A stretch of DNA of 64,000 nucleotides from Nocardia sp. NBC_00565 (GTDB taxonomy: Bacteria > Actinomycetota > Actinomycetes > Mycobacteriales > Mycobacteriaceae): positions 1,488,001 through 1,552,000 of the forward strand of contig NZ_CP107785.1 in assembly GCF_036345915.1 (NCBI RefSeq), written 5' to 3'. The translations under genes and the position numbers were made by a program. Numbering within the stretch: position 1 is the first letter of the stretch; the number at the start of each line of letters is the position of its first letter. The notes beneath the pieces are model-generated. The model saw nothing but the letters and a program-made list of their open reading frames with translations. It was not told the DNA's origin and searched no databases. This document shows, in pieces, positions 8,243 to 16,690 of the stretch.

Positions 8243-8256
8243 GTTGACATTAAGTC
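8235..8256. promoter_or_regulatory. 22-bp palindrome, probable MerR operator
   Basis: The arms GACTTNATGT and ACATNAAGTC are perfectly symmetric outside four central or variable positions. The site covers the MerR start codon and contains TTGACA (8244-8249), which could be the -35 box of the divergent methyltransferase gene. Confidence 0.65.
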
Positions 8257-8261
8257 GCACA

Positions 8262-8960
8262 ATGACGGACATGTCCACGTTGCTTACCCTCCTCGACGCT
8301 CTTGACGATCTACCCCAGGCTCGTAACCTGCGGGAACGCACCTACCACGCGCTGGGCGACACCGTCGTCGACGTCGGCTGCGGGGGCGGTCGCGCCGTCG
8401 GCGAGTTGGCCGCCCGTGGGGTGAGGGCCATTGGCATCGACCTGGACCCCGCCATGATCGAGATCGCCATCGAGCGCTGGCCCACAAGCGAGTTCCACGT
8501 CGCCGACGCCACCGCGCTGCCTCTCGACGACGGCTCGGTCACCGGCTACCGTGCCGACAAGGTCCTGCACGCCCTCGCCGAACCCGAGCAAGCCGTCATC
8601 GAGGCCCGCCGCGTCCTGGCCAAAAACGGCCGCGCGGTGCTCGTCGGCCAGGACTGGGACACGTTCGTGATCGACTCCGACGATCCCGAACTCACCCGTA
8701 CGCTCGTCCACGCTCGCGCGGACGGCATGCCCAACCCACGGGTCGCTCGCCGATACCGGAACATCCTGCTGGACAACGGGTTCACCAACGTCACCGTCGA
8801 GGTCCACACGATCGTGTGGACAGACGCCGCGGTCCTGCCGATGCTCGCCAACATCGCCGGAAAAGGCACTTGGCTCGACGACCAAGCCGCCAGGGCACAC
8901 GACGATCGGTTGTTCGTCGCCGTCCCGGTCTTCCTCGCCTGCGGGACTCGCGCCGATTGA
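8262..8960 (+). CDS. class I SAM-dependent methyltransferase
   Basis: This protein of about 232 residues has the Rossmann SAM site VVDVGCGGGRAVGELA (motif I), the acidic IGIDLDP strand end (motif II) and HVADATALPL (motif III). It is a small-molecule methyltransferase of the UbiE/Methyltransf_11 type; the substrate is unknown. ATG 8262 and ATG 8271 are both possible, and neither has a good ribosome site, so translation may be leaderless. The divergent MerR gene and shared palindrome suggest it is induced by the MerR ligand and could modify that ligand. Confidence 0.82.
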   Translation: MTDMSTLLTLLDALDDLPQARNLRERTYHALGDTVVDVGCGGGRAVGELAARGVRAIGIDLDPAMIEIAIERWPTSEFHVADATALPLDDGSVTGYRADKVLHALAEPEQAVIEARRVLAKNGRAVLVGQDWDTFVIDSDDPELTRTLVHARADGMPNPRVARRYRNILLDNGFTNVTVEVHTIVWTDAAVLPMLANIAGKGTWLDDQAARAHDDRLFVAVPVFLACGTRAD

Positions 8961-9257
8961 GTGCCAGCTCGCCGTCGGCGGCGATCATCGGTACGACGTC
9001 GACGTTGATTTCCCCGGCCTACTCAGCCGGTGTTCGACCCGGTCGCATCGAGGACTATCACCTCGATCACCGAAGCCGTCCGCCCGTGGGCTGACCCACA
9101 CGGGGCCGCGATGCTTGGCCTCGCGTCAACTGGTCACCTGGAAAATCAACTCCGATGGCTCACTGCTGTCGTCGGTGTAGATCGGCGTTGACTCACCAGC
9201 TCAGCGGGATTCGCAGTCGACAACGAGACGTGCGGGATTTCGTGACAGGCGATGGTG

Positions 9258-10007
9258 TCAGGATTGATTCAGGCCGGTGCGGATTGCCGCCACCGTGGCG
9301 GTGAGCCGGGCCTGGTGCGAGCCCTGCCAGTAGATCCGCCCACAGTCGCGGCACTGCCGAAACGTGTTGTAATGGCGGCGAGTGAGTGGTTCCAGCCGAT
9401 CTTCGACCTCGGCTTTGGCGACCGCGACGACGGTGCCACCGCAACGCAGGCAGCGGGTGAACGGGGCCAGCCGCTCGACGAGGTCGAGCCGCCGGATCAC
9501 CTCGACGATCTGATCTACCGGCCGGTCCGACCGGATGTACACACCGTGAGTTACGTTGCGCCGCTTCAACAGTCCGCGGTCGCGGGTGAGCAGAATCCGG
9601 TGCTCGGCCGCCGACAGTTCGGCGAGTGCGGCATCGTCGGCGTCCCACCGGCAGTGCACGTCCAGGCCCATCAGCCGCATCAGCTTGGCGAGTCCGCCTA
9701 GATTGACGTCGGCGACGAAGCGCGGCTCGCGCAGCGGGTGTGGGCGCACCCTGGTAGTCCGGCCGATGTCCAGCGTCTCGAACACGGGATAGGCGGTGAT
9801 TCGATCGCCGTCGCGCGGGTGCTGGCCGAAGGCCGCCGGTTGCCCGTTGACCAGAACGAGGTCGACCTCGGTGTGCGGGATGCCAGCCGCCTCGATGACG
9901 TCCTTCACGGTTTGGTGCGGCCGGAATGGTCGGCGCAGCACCGTGTATCGGTCGTCGGGCCGGAGGAAGTCGTTCAGCTCGGCGTAGATCCGGATGTCGA
10001 CGCTCAT
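9258..10007 (-). CDS. Mut7-C RNase with N-terminal ubiquitin-like domain
   Basis: This 249-residue protein has a MoaD/ThiS-like beta-grasp domain at about 1-90 (Mut7-C ubiquitin) followed by a Mut7-C PIN-like RNase domain (about 95-225). The likely metal-binding acids are Asp100 in [10 protein letters not shown], Asp122/Asp124 in DADD and Asp143 in LTRDRGLL. The C-terminal zinc ribbon is CLRCG (186-189) and CRDCG (219-223). The family is predicted to cut RNA; its cellular role is poorly known. Its ATG overlaps the FIST gene stop as ATGA (10004-10007), so the two are translationally coupled. Confidence 0.9.
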   Translation of the reverse strand: MSVDIRIYAELNDFLRPDDRYTVLRRPFRPHQTVKDVIEAAGIPHTEVDLVLVNGQPAAFGQHPRDGDRITAYPVFETLDIGRTTRVRPHPLREPRFVADVNLGGLAKLMRLMGLDVHCRWDADDAALAELSAAEHRILLTRDRGLLKRRNVTHGVYIRSDRPVDQIVEVIRRLDLVERLAPFTRCLRCGGTVVAVAKAEVEDRLEPLTRRHYNTFRQCRDCGRIYWQGSHQARLTATVAAIRTGLNQS

Positions 10008-11161
10008 TCGACGAATACCGCCATTGATGCCGTGAAGCCGTGTAGCGCATTGCGGCCTGCGATGGGGCCGATTTCGCCCGCGGCGAAGAAGCCGGCAAGC
10101 GGGATGCCGTCGAGCGCGTCCTCGATCGCGGTGGCGTCGTGGTTCGCGACCCCGAACATCCGCCGGCCGCGTCCGTTGCAGGTGAACAGCAACGCACCGG
10201 CGGGGCGTCCGGGTAGGTCCGAACCTGCGTGTAGGAGGGCTGCGCGTAGATCTTCATCTGCCCCGGCCGCGTCGCGGACCTGGAACTGCACGGTTGTGCC
10301 GACCTCGACAATTTCGCCGATCTCGATCGCGCCGCTGGATGGGTCGGCACCGAGCAGGCCGCGGATCAGGAAATCGCCCTGCCCCGGCGCTGAGAGATGC
10401 TCGTCGACTACGACTCCGATCTGCAGTCCGTGGGTCACCAGTTCCTGTTGGTCGGGTGGCAGCGCCTCGACGATCTCGCGTAATCGCTCGAAGGGTGGGC
10501 GGCTGCCCAGTTCGGTGATCCGCGCGCCGCGTGCGCCGGTGACGATATAGGGGGACCCGATCGGTCGGCAGCCTTGCGACACGATGGGGACACCGCGCAG
10601 GCCGGGTAGTCGCACGCCCACGGCGCCGGAGGTCACCACCTCGTGGTCGTGGAACAGTCTGCAGCCGCCGGGCCGTTGCGCGCCGCTGACCAGCCCGCCC
10701 ATCACGGTGGTGCCGGGTAGATCGGTGTTCAGGTGCTCGAGCAGTATGTCGGCCGGGAAGGAGAAGGGGTCGGGCAGCAGCAGATGGAAGTCGCGCGCTG
10801 CGGTGTCGAAGCGGTAACCCGCGAGTAGCCCGCCGGCCGCTGTGCGGAGGAAGTCGAGTTGGAAGGTCTCGGCGGCGGCGGGCAATCCGGATGCCAGCCA
10901 TACCGCGACCGCGGGCTCGTCCTCGATCTCGCGGCGGCCCGCGACGATCGCTTGGGCCACGCATCCGATGAGTGCGGGCACCTGGACGCTGTGGTGGACT
11001 CCGGCGAGGACGGCCGCGGCCTCGTCGGTGTGTGCTCGTGAGGCTAATAGCACAGCAAGCGATGGCGTCTCGCCCGCGATCTGATCGCGTGCGTTCGCTG
11101 CGGCTTGCGCGCCTGCTTGCCGTGCTCCCGGCGCGGTGGAGAGCCCGACTCCGATCCGCAC
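10004..11161 (-). CDS. FIST-domain sensory protein
   Basis: This protein of about 385 residues has a FIST_N domain (residues 1-210, starting RIGVGLSTA and including [16 protein letters not shown] and VMGGLVSG). A FIST_C domain follows (about 220-370), with [22 protein letters not shown] near the end. FIST proteins are proposed small-ligand sensors that work with signalling proteins. Here no kinase is adjacent; instead the gene is coupled to the Mut7-C RNase. GTG 11161 fits the family N-terminus but lacks a spaced ribosome site. An ATG about 63 bases upstream in frame is an alternative. Confidence 0.85.
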   Translation of the reverse strand: MRIGVGLSTAPGARQAGAQAAANARDQIAGETPSLAVLLASRAHTDEAAAVLAGVHHSVQVPALIGCVAQAIVAGRREIEDEPAVAVWLASGLPAAAETFQLDFLRTAAGGLLAGYRFDTAARDFHLLLPDPFSFPADILLEHLNTDLPGTTVMGGLVSGAQRPGGCRLFHDHEVVTSGAVGVRLPGLRGVPIVSQGCRPIGSPYIVTGARGARITELGSRPPFERLREIVEALPPDQQELVTHGLQIGVVVDEHLSAPGQGDFLIRGLLGADPSSGAIEIGEIVEVGTTVQFQVRDAAGADEDLRAALLHAGSDLPGRPAGALLFTCNGRGRRMFGVANHDATAIEDALDGIPLAGFFAAGEIGPIAGRNALHGFTASMAVFVE

Positions 11162-11337
11162 CCTTCCATCGTAGCGAACCCCGTGGGATCGTAGGTGTTG
11201 TTGCCGCACAACACATTTCATACGCGCGGCTGGACCGGCGGGCATACGGAGCGACGTCCGATTCCGCCGGAACCGACCCCTTGGCATATTTCATCCAAGT
11301 GGTCGGGGCACGGGGTTGACGAGGTCGTGCATCAGCC

Positions 11338-11739
11338 CTACTTCCACTCGAACTGTTTGCCTTCCGACTTTCCGTCGTGGACGTTGTACTCGAACATGAC
11401 CGCGATCCCGTTGAGACGGCTCAGTTCCTCACCGCTGGTCTCGTAGAAGACCGCCCCTCTCCAGCTGATCGCTCCAGGGCCGGTGAACCTGCCGACGCCC
11501 GTCCCCCGGAACGTAGCTGTCTGCCCGCTCGCGGTGACGACGAATCCGGTGCCTTCACCGGCGAGCGTGCCGTTGGGGCGCATCGTGCCGACGTAGGTCA
11601 CCGTACTGTCGATCTGAACGCCGCAGAGTGTGCCGATCTGATGGTCGGTCACCTCGGTTCGCGGGCCGAGCCCGATATCTCCCAGAACTCGTGTACCGAT
11701 TGTTTGACCATTGACTTCTCCGATTTGGTCACCAGGCAT
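11338..11739 (-). CDS. hypothetical beta-barrel-like protein
   Basis: This 133-residue protein is rich in Gly, Thr and beta-type alternation (TVTYVGTMRPNGTLAGEGTGFVV, FRGTGVGRFTGPGAISWRGAVFYET), suggesting a small beta barrel such as an allene-oxide-cyclase-like or DUF3224-like fold. I do not recognise a precise family. It has no signal peptide and no catalytic motif. ATG 11739 is preceded by AAGGAG with good spacing. It is apparently single. Confidence 0.65.
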   Translation of the reverse strand: MPGDQIGEVNGQTIGTRVLGDIGLGPRTEVTDHQIGTLCGVQIDSTVTYVGTMRPNGTLAGEGTGFVVTASGQTATFRGTGVGRFTGPGAISWRGAVFYETSGEELSRLNGIAVMFEYNVHDGKSEGKQFEWK

Positions 11740-12202
11740 GGTGAATCTCCTTGGAGGTGTCGTGATATTTCTTTCAGATGGTCGCCTGCCACCGTACTGA
11801 ACGACGGTGTCCGACCGGCTCCTCAATTCTCGGGCGCGGACCGGTGCGCCCGGCATGTCGACCGCTGAAGCGATGCCGACGATAAAATCGTAGGCGAATC
11901 CGGTTCCGTCAGCCAGCACGGTGCGCTCGAGGAATGAACCAGCCCTGTATTTCTTCGTCAACGCAGCCGCGGGCCGGGGAACGGACTGCTCAGAAACGTC
12001 GGGCGGCCTCCGGGTGCGTGGTTGGTGGCATACATCTCCACCTTCGTGCTGGTCGCAATGCCTGTTACGTCGATGGGACGGACGTTCGCCCCATCGACGG
12101 GCGGATAGCAGCGGCTATTTCGGCAGTGGGCGGGCTACTGGGGGCGATTGGTGCCGGGTATGCCCCCGATGGCCACACGGCCCGCTGAGACGCTTCGGGG
12201 AT
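11740..12202. other. intergenic region, no clear gene
   Basis: These 463 bases hold only weak open frames. A plus-strand frame at about 12020-12070 reads a short hydrophobic helix-like string but is broken by a stop. It may be worn-down accessory DNA next to the transposase remnant. Confidence 0.4.
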
Positions 12203-12688
12203 TCAGGCGGGGTTGGCCCGCAGGCCGTCCATTGCCGCAGCGATCATCGCGCGGGCATTCTGGCCGTGGATGGCTTGCTCGGTGAGCGCCTGAAAGGCCT
12301 TCTCGTACAACACGATCTCGCCAGGTTGGGTGATCGTCAGCTCTGCTGAGATGGTCTCGACCTGCACCATGCGGTTGTCGAACATGATGAAGCTGTGTGT
12401 CGGTGCGCGGAACTCCGATTCGTCGGGCAGGATGCCGAGCACGACGCGGGGCAGAGACATCGCCGTGAGCAATCGGTCCATCTGTTCGAGCATCACGTCC
12501 GGGGTGCCGACGCGGGTGCGGAGTACCTGCTCCGAGATGATGAAGTAGAAGCGGTGATTGCCTCGGTACAGCACTTGCTGACGTTCGAGGCGTGCGCCTA
12601 AACCTGGTTCGAGGTCGTTCGGTGGGTCACCGTAGAAATCGAGCACCCTGGTCACTGCGCTGACCGTCCACAGGAAACGCTCGAGCAC
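12203..12688 (-). pseudogene. DUF5753 (Scr1-type) regulator lacking its HTH domain
   Basis: The frame from about 12650 down to 12203 is a good DUF5753 domain: PPNDLEPGLGARLERQQVLY, HRFYFIISEQVLRTRVG, MDRLLTAMSLPRVVLGILP, FIMFDNRMVQVETISAEL and EIVLYEKAF. Full proteins are about 280 residues with an N-terminal XRE HTH. Here the HTH is missing, and the open frame instead continues upstream into IS630 transposase sequence. It is very likely a dead fragment created by insertion and deletion. Confidence 0.8.
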
Positions 12689-12861
12689 CTCGCGGCGTTT
12701 GTGCGGGAGACGTTATCGACGATCACATACAACTTCCCGCCCGGCCAGCGCTAGCACAGTGACTGCAGGAGGGCTCGAAACTCGGTCGAGCGCTTGCGAT
12801 CTCGGGTCCGGCAGTAGAGCTGACCGGTGGCCCGATCCACGGCGCTGAATAGACTAAAGTG
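12671..12861 (-). mobile_element. IS630-family transposase remnant (DDE C-terminal part)
   Basis: Minus-strand translation gives HFSLFSAVDRATGQLY then TEFRALLQSLC, a stop, then GGKLYVIVDNVS. After a one-base frame change it reads PHKRREVLERFLW. These match the order of IS630-type DDE transposases, with the second catalytic Asp in the VDN block. A stop codon, a frameshift and lack of both ends show decay. The last frame runs directly into the DUF5753 fragment. No terminal inverted repeats were found. Confidence 0.7.
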
Positions 12862-13023
12862 GCAAGCATGGAGTCAATCCTGTTCGCCGAGCCACTTACT
12901 CGGCGCGCTCACACGCTTGTAGTGGGCCACAAGGTGCACCCCCCCAACAAGATTGAATCGACACGCCCGCGTACCGCCCGCTTGCTACCTTGATGTTGCC
13001 TCGACTATGAAAGGACTCCGACC

Positions 13024-13827
13024 GTGGAACCCGGCGCTACTGTCGACCTGCGGCAGAATCAGCCCCACACCGCCCGAATGTATGACTACTACCTCGGCGG
13101 CAAGGACCATTACAGCGCGGACGAGCAAGCGGCTGAACAGGTCGTGGCCATCTGGCCAGGAGTGCGGGTGGCCGCGCAGCAGAACAGGGCCTTCATACAC
13201 CGCGTGACACGGTTCCTTGCAAACGCGGGCATTCGTCAATTCCTCGATATCGGAACCGGTATCCCGACCGAGCCGAATCTGCATCAGGTGGCCCAACAGG
13301 TCGCGCCTGACGCACGAGTCGTCTACGTCGACAACGATCCGATCGTGCTCGTCCACGCCAGGGCATTGATGGTCAGCTCACAGGAGGGGCGTACCAACTA
13401 CGTCTCCGCCGACGTCACGACACCCGAAAAGATTCTCAATGCCCTGGGATTGCGCGAGACACTGGACCTGACCCAACCGGTCGCGCTCAGCCTCAACGCG
13501 CTGATGCATTTCATCCCCGACGAGCAGGATGCCTACGGAATCGTCGATACTCTGATGGACGAGCTCGTTCCTGGCTCGTATCTAGTGATGACACACGTCA
13601 CGCCAGACTTCGATCCGACGGCAATAGCTACCGTGGTCGACATCTACCGCCGCAGCGGCTTGCCATGCCAGGTCCGAAGCCGAGACGAATTCACGCGGTT
13701 CTTCCAGGGACTAGAGCTGGTCGATCCCGGTGTAGAGGTGCCGCACCGCTGGCGCCCGGACGGTGTCGCATCCCCGAAGAAAATGGACGCGCAAGTGTCC
13801 GCCTACGCGGGCGTTGCACGCAAGTAA
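13024..13827 (+). CDS. DUF574-family SAM-dependent methyltransferase
   Basis: This 267-residue protein belongs to the actinobacterial Methyltransf_19 (DUF574) family. It shows HTARMYDYYLGGKDHY near the N-terminus, SAM motif I in FLDIGTGIPT (about 74-83), ARVVYVDNDPIVL, and SLNALMHFIPD. The family is abundant in Streptomyces and Nocardia, often near HTH/DUF5753 regulators, with substrate unknown. A DUF5753 remnant indeed lies just upstream on the opposite strand. The start is GTG at 13024, 9 bases after AAAGGA. Confidence 0.9.
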   Translation: MEPGATVDLRQNQPHTARMYDYYLGGKDHYSADEQAAEQVVAIWPGVRVAAQQNRAFIHRVTRFLANAGIRQFLDIGTGIPTEPNLHQVAQQVAPDARVVYVDNDPIVLVHARALMVSSQEGRTNYVSADVTTPEKILNALGLRETLDLTQPVALSLNALMHFIPDEQDAYGIVDTLMDELVPGSYLVMTHVTPDFDPTAIATVVDIYRRSGLPCQVRSRDEFTRFFQGLELVDPGVEVPHRWRPDGVASPKKMDAQVSAYAGVARK

Positions 13828-14210
13828 TTCAACCCGCACCCAGAAGACTGGATCTGTCCCACTTTCCGTGATCGCCCCATCGCTCGAACTGCGAACGGGG
13901 ACTTGGTGATTGATCATGTTGCCGGTGTTGTGATCTTGGACCGGTGGCGGTCCTGTTTCCGCATCTGGATGGCTTGCGGATCGACGGTATGCGTGGCGCC
14001 GGGCTCTCAGTGCGGATCGAGGCAGCACCCGCGACGAGCCGGTAGCGTGTCCGGGATGCGCCGTGCTGTCGGCTCGGGTGCATAGCCGACTCCTCACGAC
14101 GGCTCGGCTTCCGAAGCACCCGCCGCCGGAGAGTCAGGGGCTCGGAATCGATTCGGGTATTTTCGTCGGCGGACCGCCACTTGTAAGCCTTGACGGTGTC
14201 GATGGAAATA
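13828..14210. other. intergenic region between convergent genes
   Basis: These 383 bases contain no supported gene. A minus-strand string just after the PucR stop (IDTVKAYKWRSADE) looks protein-like but has no start and is short; it may be a fragment of an HTH protein. No clear terminator was found. Confidence 0.4.
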
Positions 14211-15710
14211 TCAGCGCAGGGCTAGGGCCAGGAAGAAGTCGACGCGATCTTCGAGGCGGGATAGATCGCGCCCGGTTAGCTCCTCGATGCGTTGGATGCG
14301 GTAGCGCAAGGTGTTCACGTGAACGTGAAGCAGTTCAGCACATTTCGTCCAGGAGCCAGAGACTTGGAGGAAGGTTTCCAAGGTGTGGACGAGGTCGGCG
14401 CGGTTCTCTTGGTCGTAGCTGGAGAGCGGGTCGAGCAACCGCAGGCGGAACATGCGGCGGACTTCGTCGGGGACGCTGGCCAGTAACAGCATGTGGGTGG
14501 CGAGTTCGTCGTGGCCGACCACGCTGGTGGGGTGGGGGCGGTCGGCGGCCAGGCGGCGGGCGTAGCGGGCTTCTTCTACGGCGCCGCGCAGGCCCTCGCC
14601 CTCTACGATTCCGCTGACGCCTATCGAGAGGTGTGCGCCTTGCAGGCCGGGTTCCAAAGCGGTTACGGCGCGGTGGATTTCGGTGATCAGGGCACCGTCG
14701 GGGTCGGCGGGGATGAGGGCGATGGCTTCGCCGTCGACGACGCCTGCGGCCGGCCTTTTGCCGTAGAGGATTTCGCGGAGCAGGACGCGTAATTCGCCGG
14801 GGCGCAAGGCATCTGCTCCGGCGGCGACCGCGATGTAGGTTTCGGCGGGGCCGAGGCCGGTCAGTTCCAAGCGGGAGATGATCTCGGCGGGTTTGGCGTC
14901 GGAGACGATCAGTTCGATGAGCTCTTGGGCGAGGCGGCCTTCGGCGCTCTGGCGGTCGTCGAGGCGGGCGCGTTCCAGCGAGACAACGGCGGCGAGTTCG
15001 CCGGTCAGGGCGCGACGCTCTTCGGGCCAGTCCTTGTAGTCGCCTTCGAAGACCAGGAACCAGTCGGCCGCGCGCGAGGTGCTGTGCTCGTCGACGGCGA
15101 ACAGCGAGTAGCGAGCCTCGTCCTGAATCAAGACGTGGGGGAGGCGGCGGGCGTTCAAGAAGGCGGCGGTGACCTCGACCGGCGGTGGTGTCGCTGGTCC
15201 GGCGACCACCCGTCCGGTCGAGGAGACGACCCAACACCGCATCCCCAGATCACGCTCGATCAGCTCGAGTACCGAGCCGAGGCCGGTGCCGGCGACGAGC
15301 TGGCGGTGCCGGTCGAGGATCGCGGTCAGGTCCGCGGCGCGCCCGGTGGACAGATTGCGCGTCAGCGTCTCGGTGACCTGGGCGAAGGCGACGTCCTCGT
15401 TGACACGGAACAGCGGGATCCGGTGCCGCTGGCAGGCCTCGACGACGTCGGGCGGCGCGCCGCCATAGCGGGCGTCACCCGCGGCCAGTCCGGCGACTCC
15501 GGCGCGGGCCAGCGCGCGCACGAAGGTCTCGCTGTCCTCGGGTTTCAGCCGCCACTGCAGGCCGGTCAGGACCAGTTCACCACCGGAGAGGTAGCGGCTC
15601 GGGTCGAGCATGTCGGTGGTCACTACCCAGCGCACGAACCGGTCGAGCTCTTCTTCGCCGGTGACGAGCTCGAGCCCCAGGTCCATGGTGAGAAGTGATC
15701 TGAGTCGCAC
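14211..15710 (-). CDS. pucR: PucR-family transcriptional regulator of purine catabolism
   Basis: This 499-residue protein has an N-terminal PucR sensor domain (about 1-125; LLTMDLGLELVTG, HRIPLFRVNEDVAFAQV), a GGDEF-like middle region (about 290-410), and the C-terminal PucR HTH (about 440-499) with VNTLRYRIQRIEELTG and GRDLSRLEDR. Members activate or repress purine and allantoin degradation in response to pathway intermediates. It is divergent from uraD with 168 bases between, containing a TGAACTG/CAGTTCA dyad. GTG 15710 was chosen because it begins the conserved RLRSLL block. Confidence 0.9.
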   Translation of the reverse strand: MRLRSLLTMDLGLELVTGEEELDRFVRWVVTTDMLDPSRYLSGGELVLTGLQWRLKPEDSETFVRALARAGVAGLAAGDARYGGAPPDVVEACQRHRIPLFRVNEDVAFAQVTETLTRNLSTGRAADLTAILDRHRQLVAGTGLGSVLELIERDLGMRCWVVSSTGRVVAGPATPPPVEVTAAFLNARRLPHVLIQDEARYSLFAVDEHSTSRAADWFLVFEGDYKDWPEERRALTGELAAVVSLERARLDDRQSAEGRLAQELIELIVSDAKPAEIISRLELTGLGPAETYIAVAAGADALRPGELRVLLREILYGKRPAAGVVDGEAIALIPADPDGALITEIHRAVTALEPGLQGAHLSIGVSGIVEGEGLRGAVEEARYARRLAADRPHPTSVVGHDELATHMLLLASVPDEVRRMFRLRLLDPLSSYDQENRADLVHTLETFLQVSGSWTKCAELLHVHVNTLRYRIQRIEELTGRDLSRLEDRVDFFLALALR

Positions 15711-15782
15711 AGGTGCCGAGGCTAACAGCCGATCGCGAGGCCACATCCCAGCGCTTTGGATATTCGTACGAACAGGTCCGTG

Positions 15783-15801
15783 TGAACTGGCGCACAGTTC
15801 A
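15783..15801. promoter_or_regulatory. dyad between pucR and uraD, candidate operator
   Basis: The perfect arms TGAACTG (15783-15789) and CAGTTCA (15795-15801) lie between the divergent PucR and uraD starts. A second palindrome, TTCGTACGAA, lies at 15763-15772. Assignment to PucR is by position only. Confidence 0.5.
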
Positions 15802-15878
15802 GATTTCTGGTTCCTAGCTGCGGCGATGAACGGCGGGTGTACTTACGGCATCGAATAGCGAGCTCGATGGGAGATCGG

Positions 15879-16391
15879 ATGTCAGGTGAGATCGGATGGC
15901 TCAACGCGCTGCCTCCGGACCGGGCCGAGGCGGAGCTGCTGACCTGCTGTGCCTCGGGTGTCTGGGCGCAGAAGGTGGCGGCCTACCGGCCCTACGTGGA
16001 CAGCACGAGCCTGATGGCCGCCGCGGTTGCCGGGGTCAGGGAGCTCAGTTGGCCGGATGTCGAGGAGGCGCTGTCGGCGCATCCGCGCATCGGGGACCGC
16101 GCGAAGGCGGGGACGCCCGAACGCGAGGCGAAGTGGTCCGCCGGTGAACAGTCCGGGACCGCCGGCGCCGACCAGCTGATCCTGGACGGTATCGCCGCGG
16201 GCAACCTGGCCTATGAGCAGCGCTTCGGCCACGTCTTCCTGATCCGTGCCGCCGGCCGCAGCGCCGAGCAGATCCACGCCGAACTGCGCAGGCGGCTGGC
16301 CAATACCGCCGAGGGGGAGCGCATCGCGACCCAACGCGAACTTGCCGACATCACCCGGCTGCGGATTCGAAAGCTGTTGGAGGACAAGTGA
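15879..16391 (+). CDS. uraD: OHCU decarboxylase
   Basis: This 170-residue 2-oxo-4-hydroxy-4-carboxy-5-ureidoimidazoline decarboxylase performs the last step from urate to (S)-allantoin. The signature SAHPRIGD with catalytic His68 is present, along with YEQRFGHVFLIRAAGRS and a C-terminal RELADITRLRIRKLL helix. The ATG at 15879 has GGGAG 5 bases upstream, better than the in-frame ATG at 15867. It is the first gene of the urate operon, overlapping uraH by GTGA. Confidence 0.93.
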   Translation: MSGEIGWLNALPPDRAEAELLTCCASGVWAQKVAAYRPYVDSTSLMAAAVAGVRELSWPDVEEALSAHPRIGDRAKAGTPEREAKWSAGEQSGTAGADQLILDGIAAGNLAYEQRFGHVFLIRAAGRSAEQIHAELRRRLANTAEGERIATQRELADITRLRIRKLLEDK

Positions 16392-16687
16392 GTCTGTCCA
16401 CCCATGTGCTCGACGCGGCATCGGGTCGCCCGGCGGCCGGGCTGGCGGTGCGGCTGGAGCAGACCGATGGCACCGTGCTCGCCGAGCGCCGCACCGACGC
16501 CGACGGGCGCGTCAAGGATCTGCCCGCACCCGATATCGGTGCGCACCGGCTGATTTTCGACACCGGTGAGCTCAGCCCGTTCTACCCGTCGGTGACCATC
16601 GACTTCCACGTCGCCGACCCAGCCGAGCACTACCACGTGCCGCTGCTGCTCAGTCCCTACTCCTACTCGACCTACCGAGGTAGCTGA
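16388..16687 (+). CDS. uraH: 5-hydroxyisourate hydrolase (transthyretin-like)
   Basis: This 99-residue HIU hydrolase opens the hydroxyisourate ring made by uricase. Family marks are STHVLDAASGRPAAGL at the start (His6), the central HRLIFDTG region and the diagnostic C-terminal YRGS. The length is normal. It starts at GTG overlapping the uraD stop and is followed after 3 bases by uricase. Confidence 0.95.
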   Translation: MSLSTHVLDAASGRPAAGLAVRLEQTDGTVLAERRTDADGRVKDLPAPDIGAHRLIFDTGELSPFYPSVTIDFHVADPAEHYHVPLLLSPYSYSTYRGS

Positions 16688-16690
16688 ACA

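Noticed and set aside
9100..9190. Minus-strand string ending FQVTS before a stop, possible 3' end of a lost gene
   Set aside because: About 20 codons with a stop just upstream; no family could be assigned.
14130..14210. Protein-like string (IDTVKAYKWRSADE) just past the pucR stop
   Set aside because: Too short, no start codon or ribosome site; read-through or a tiny fragment of an HTH protein cannot be told apart.
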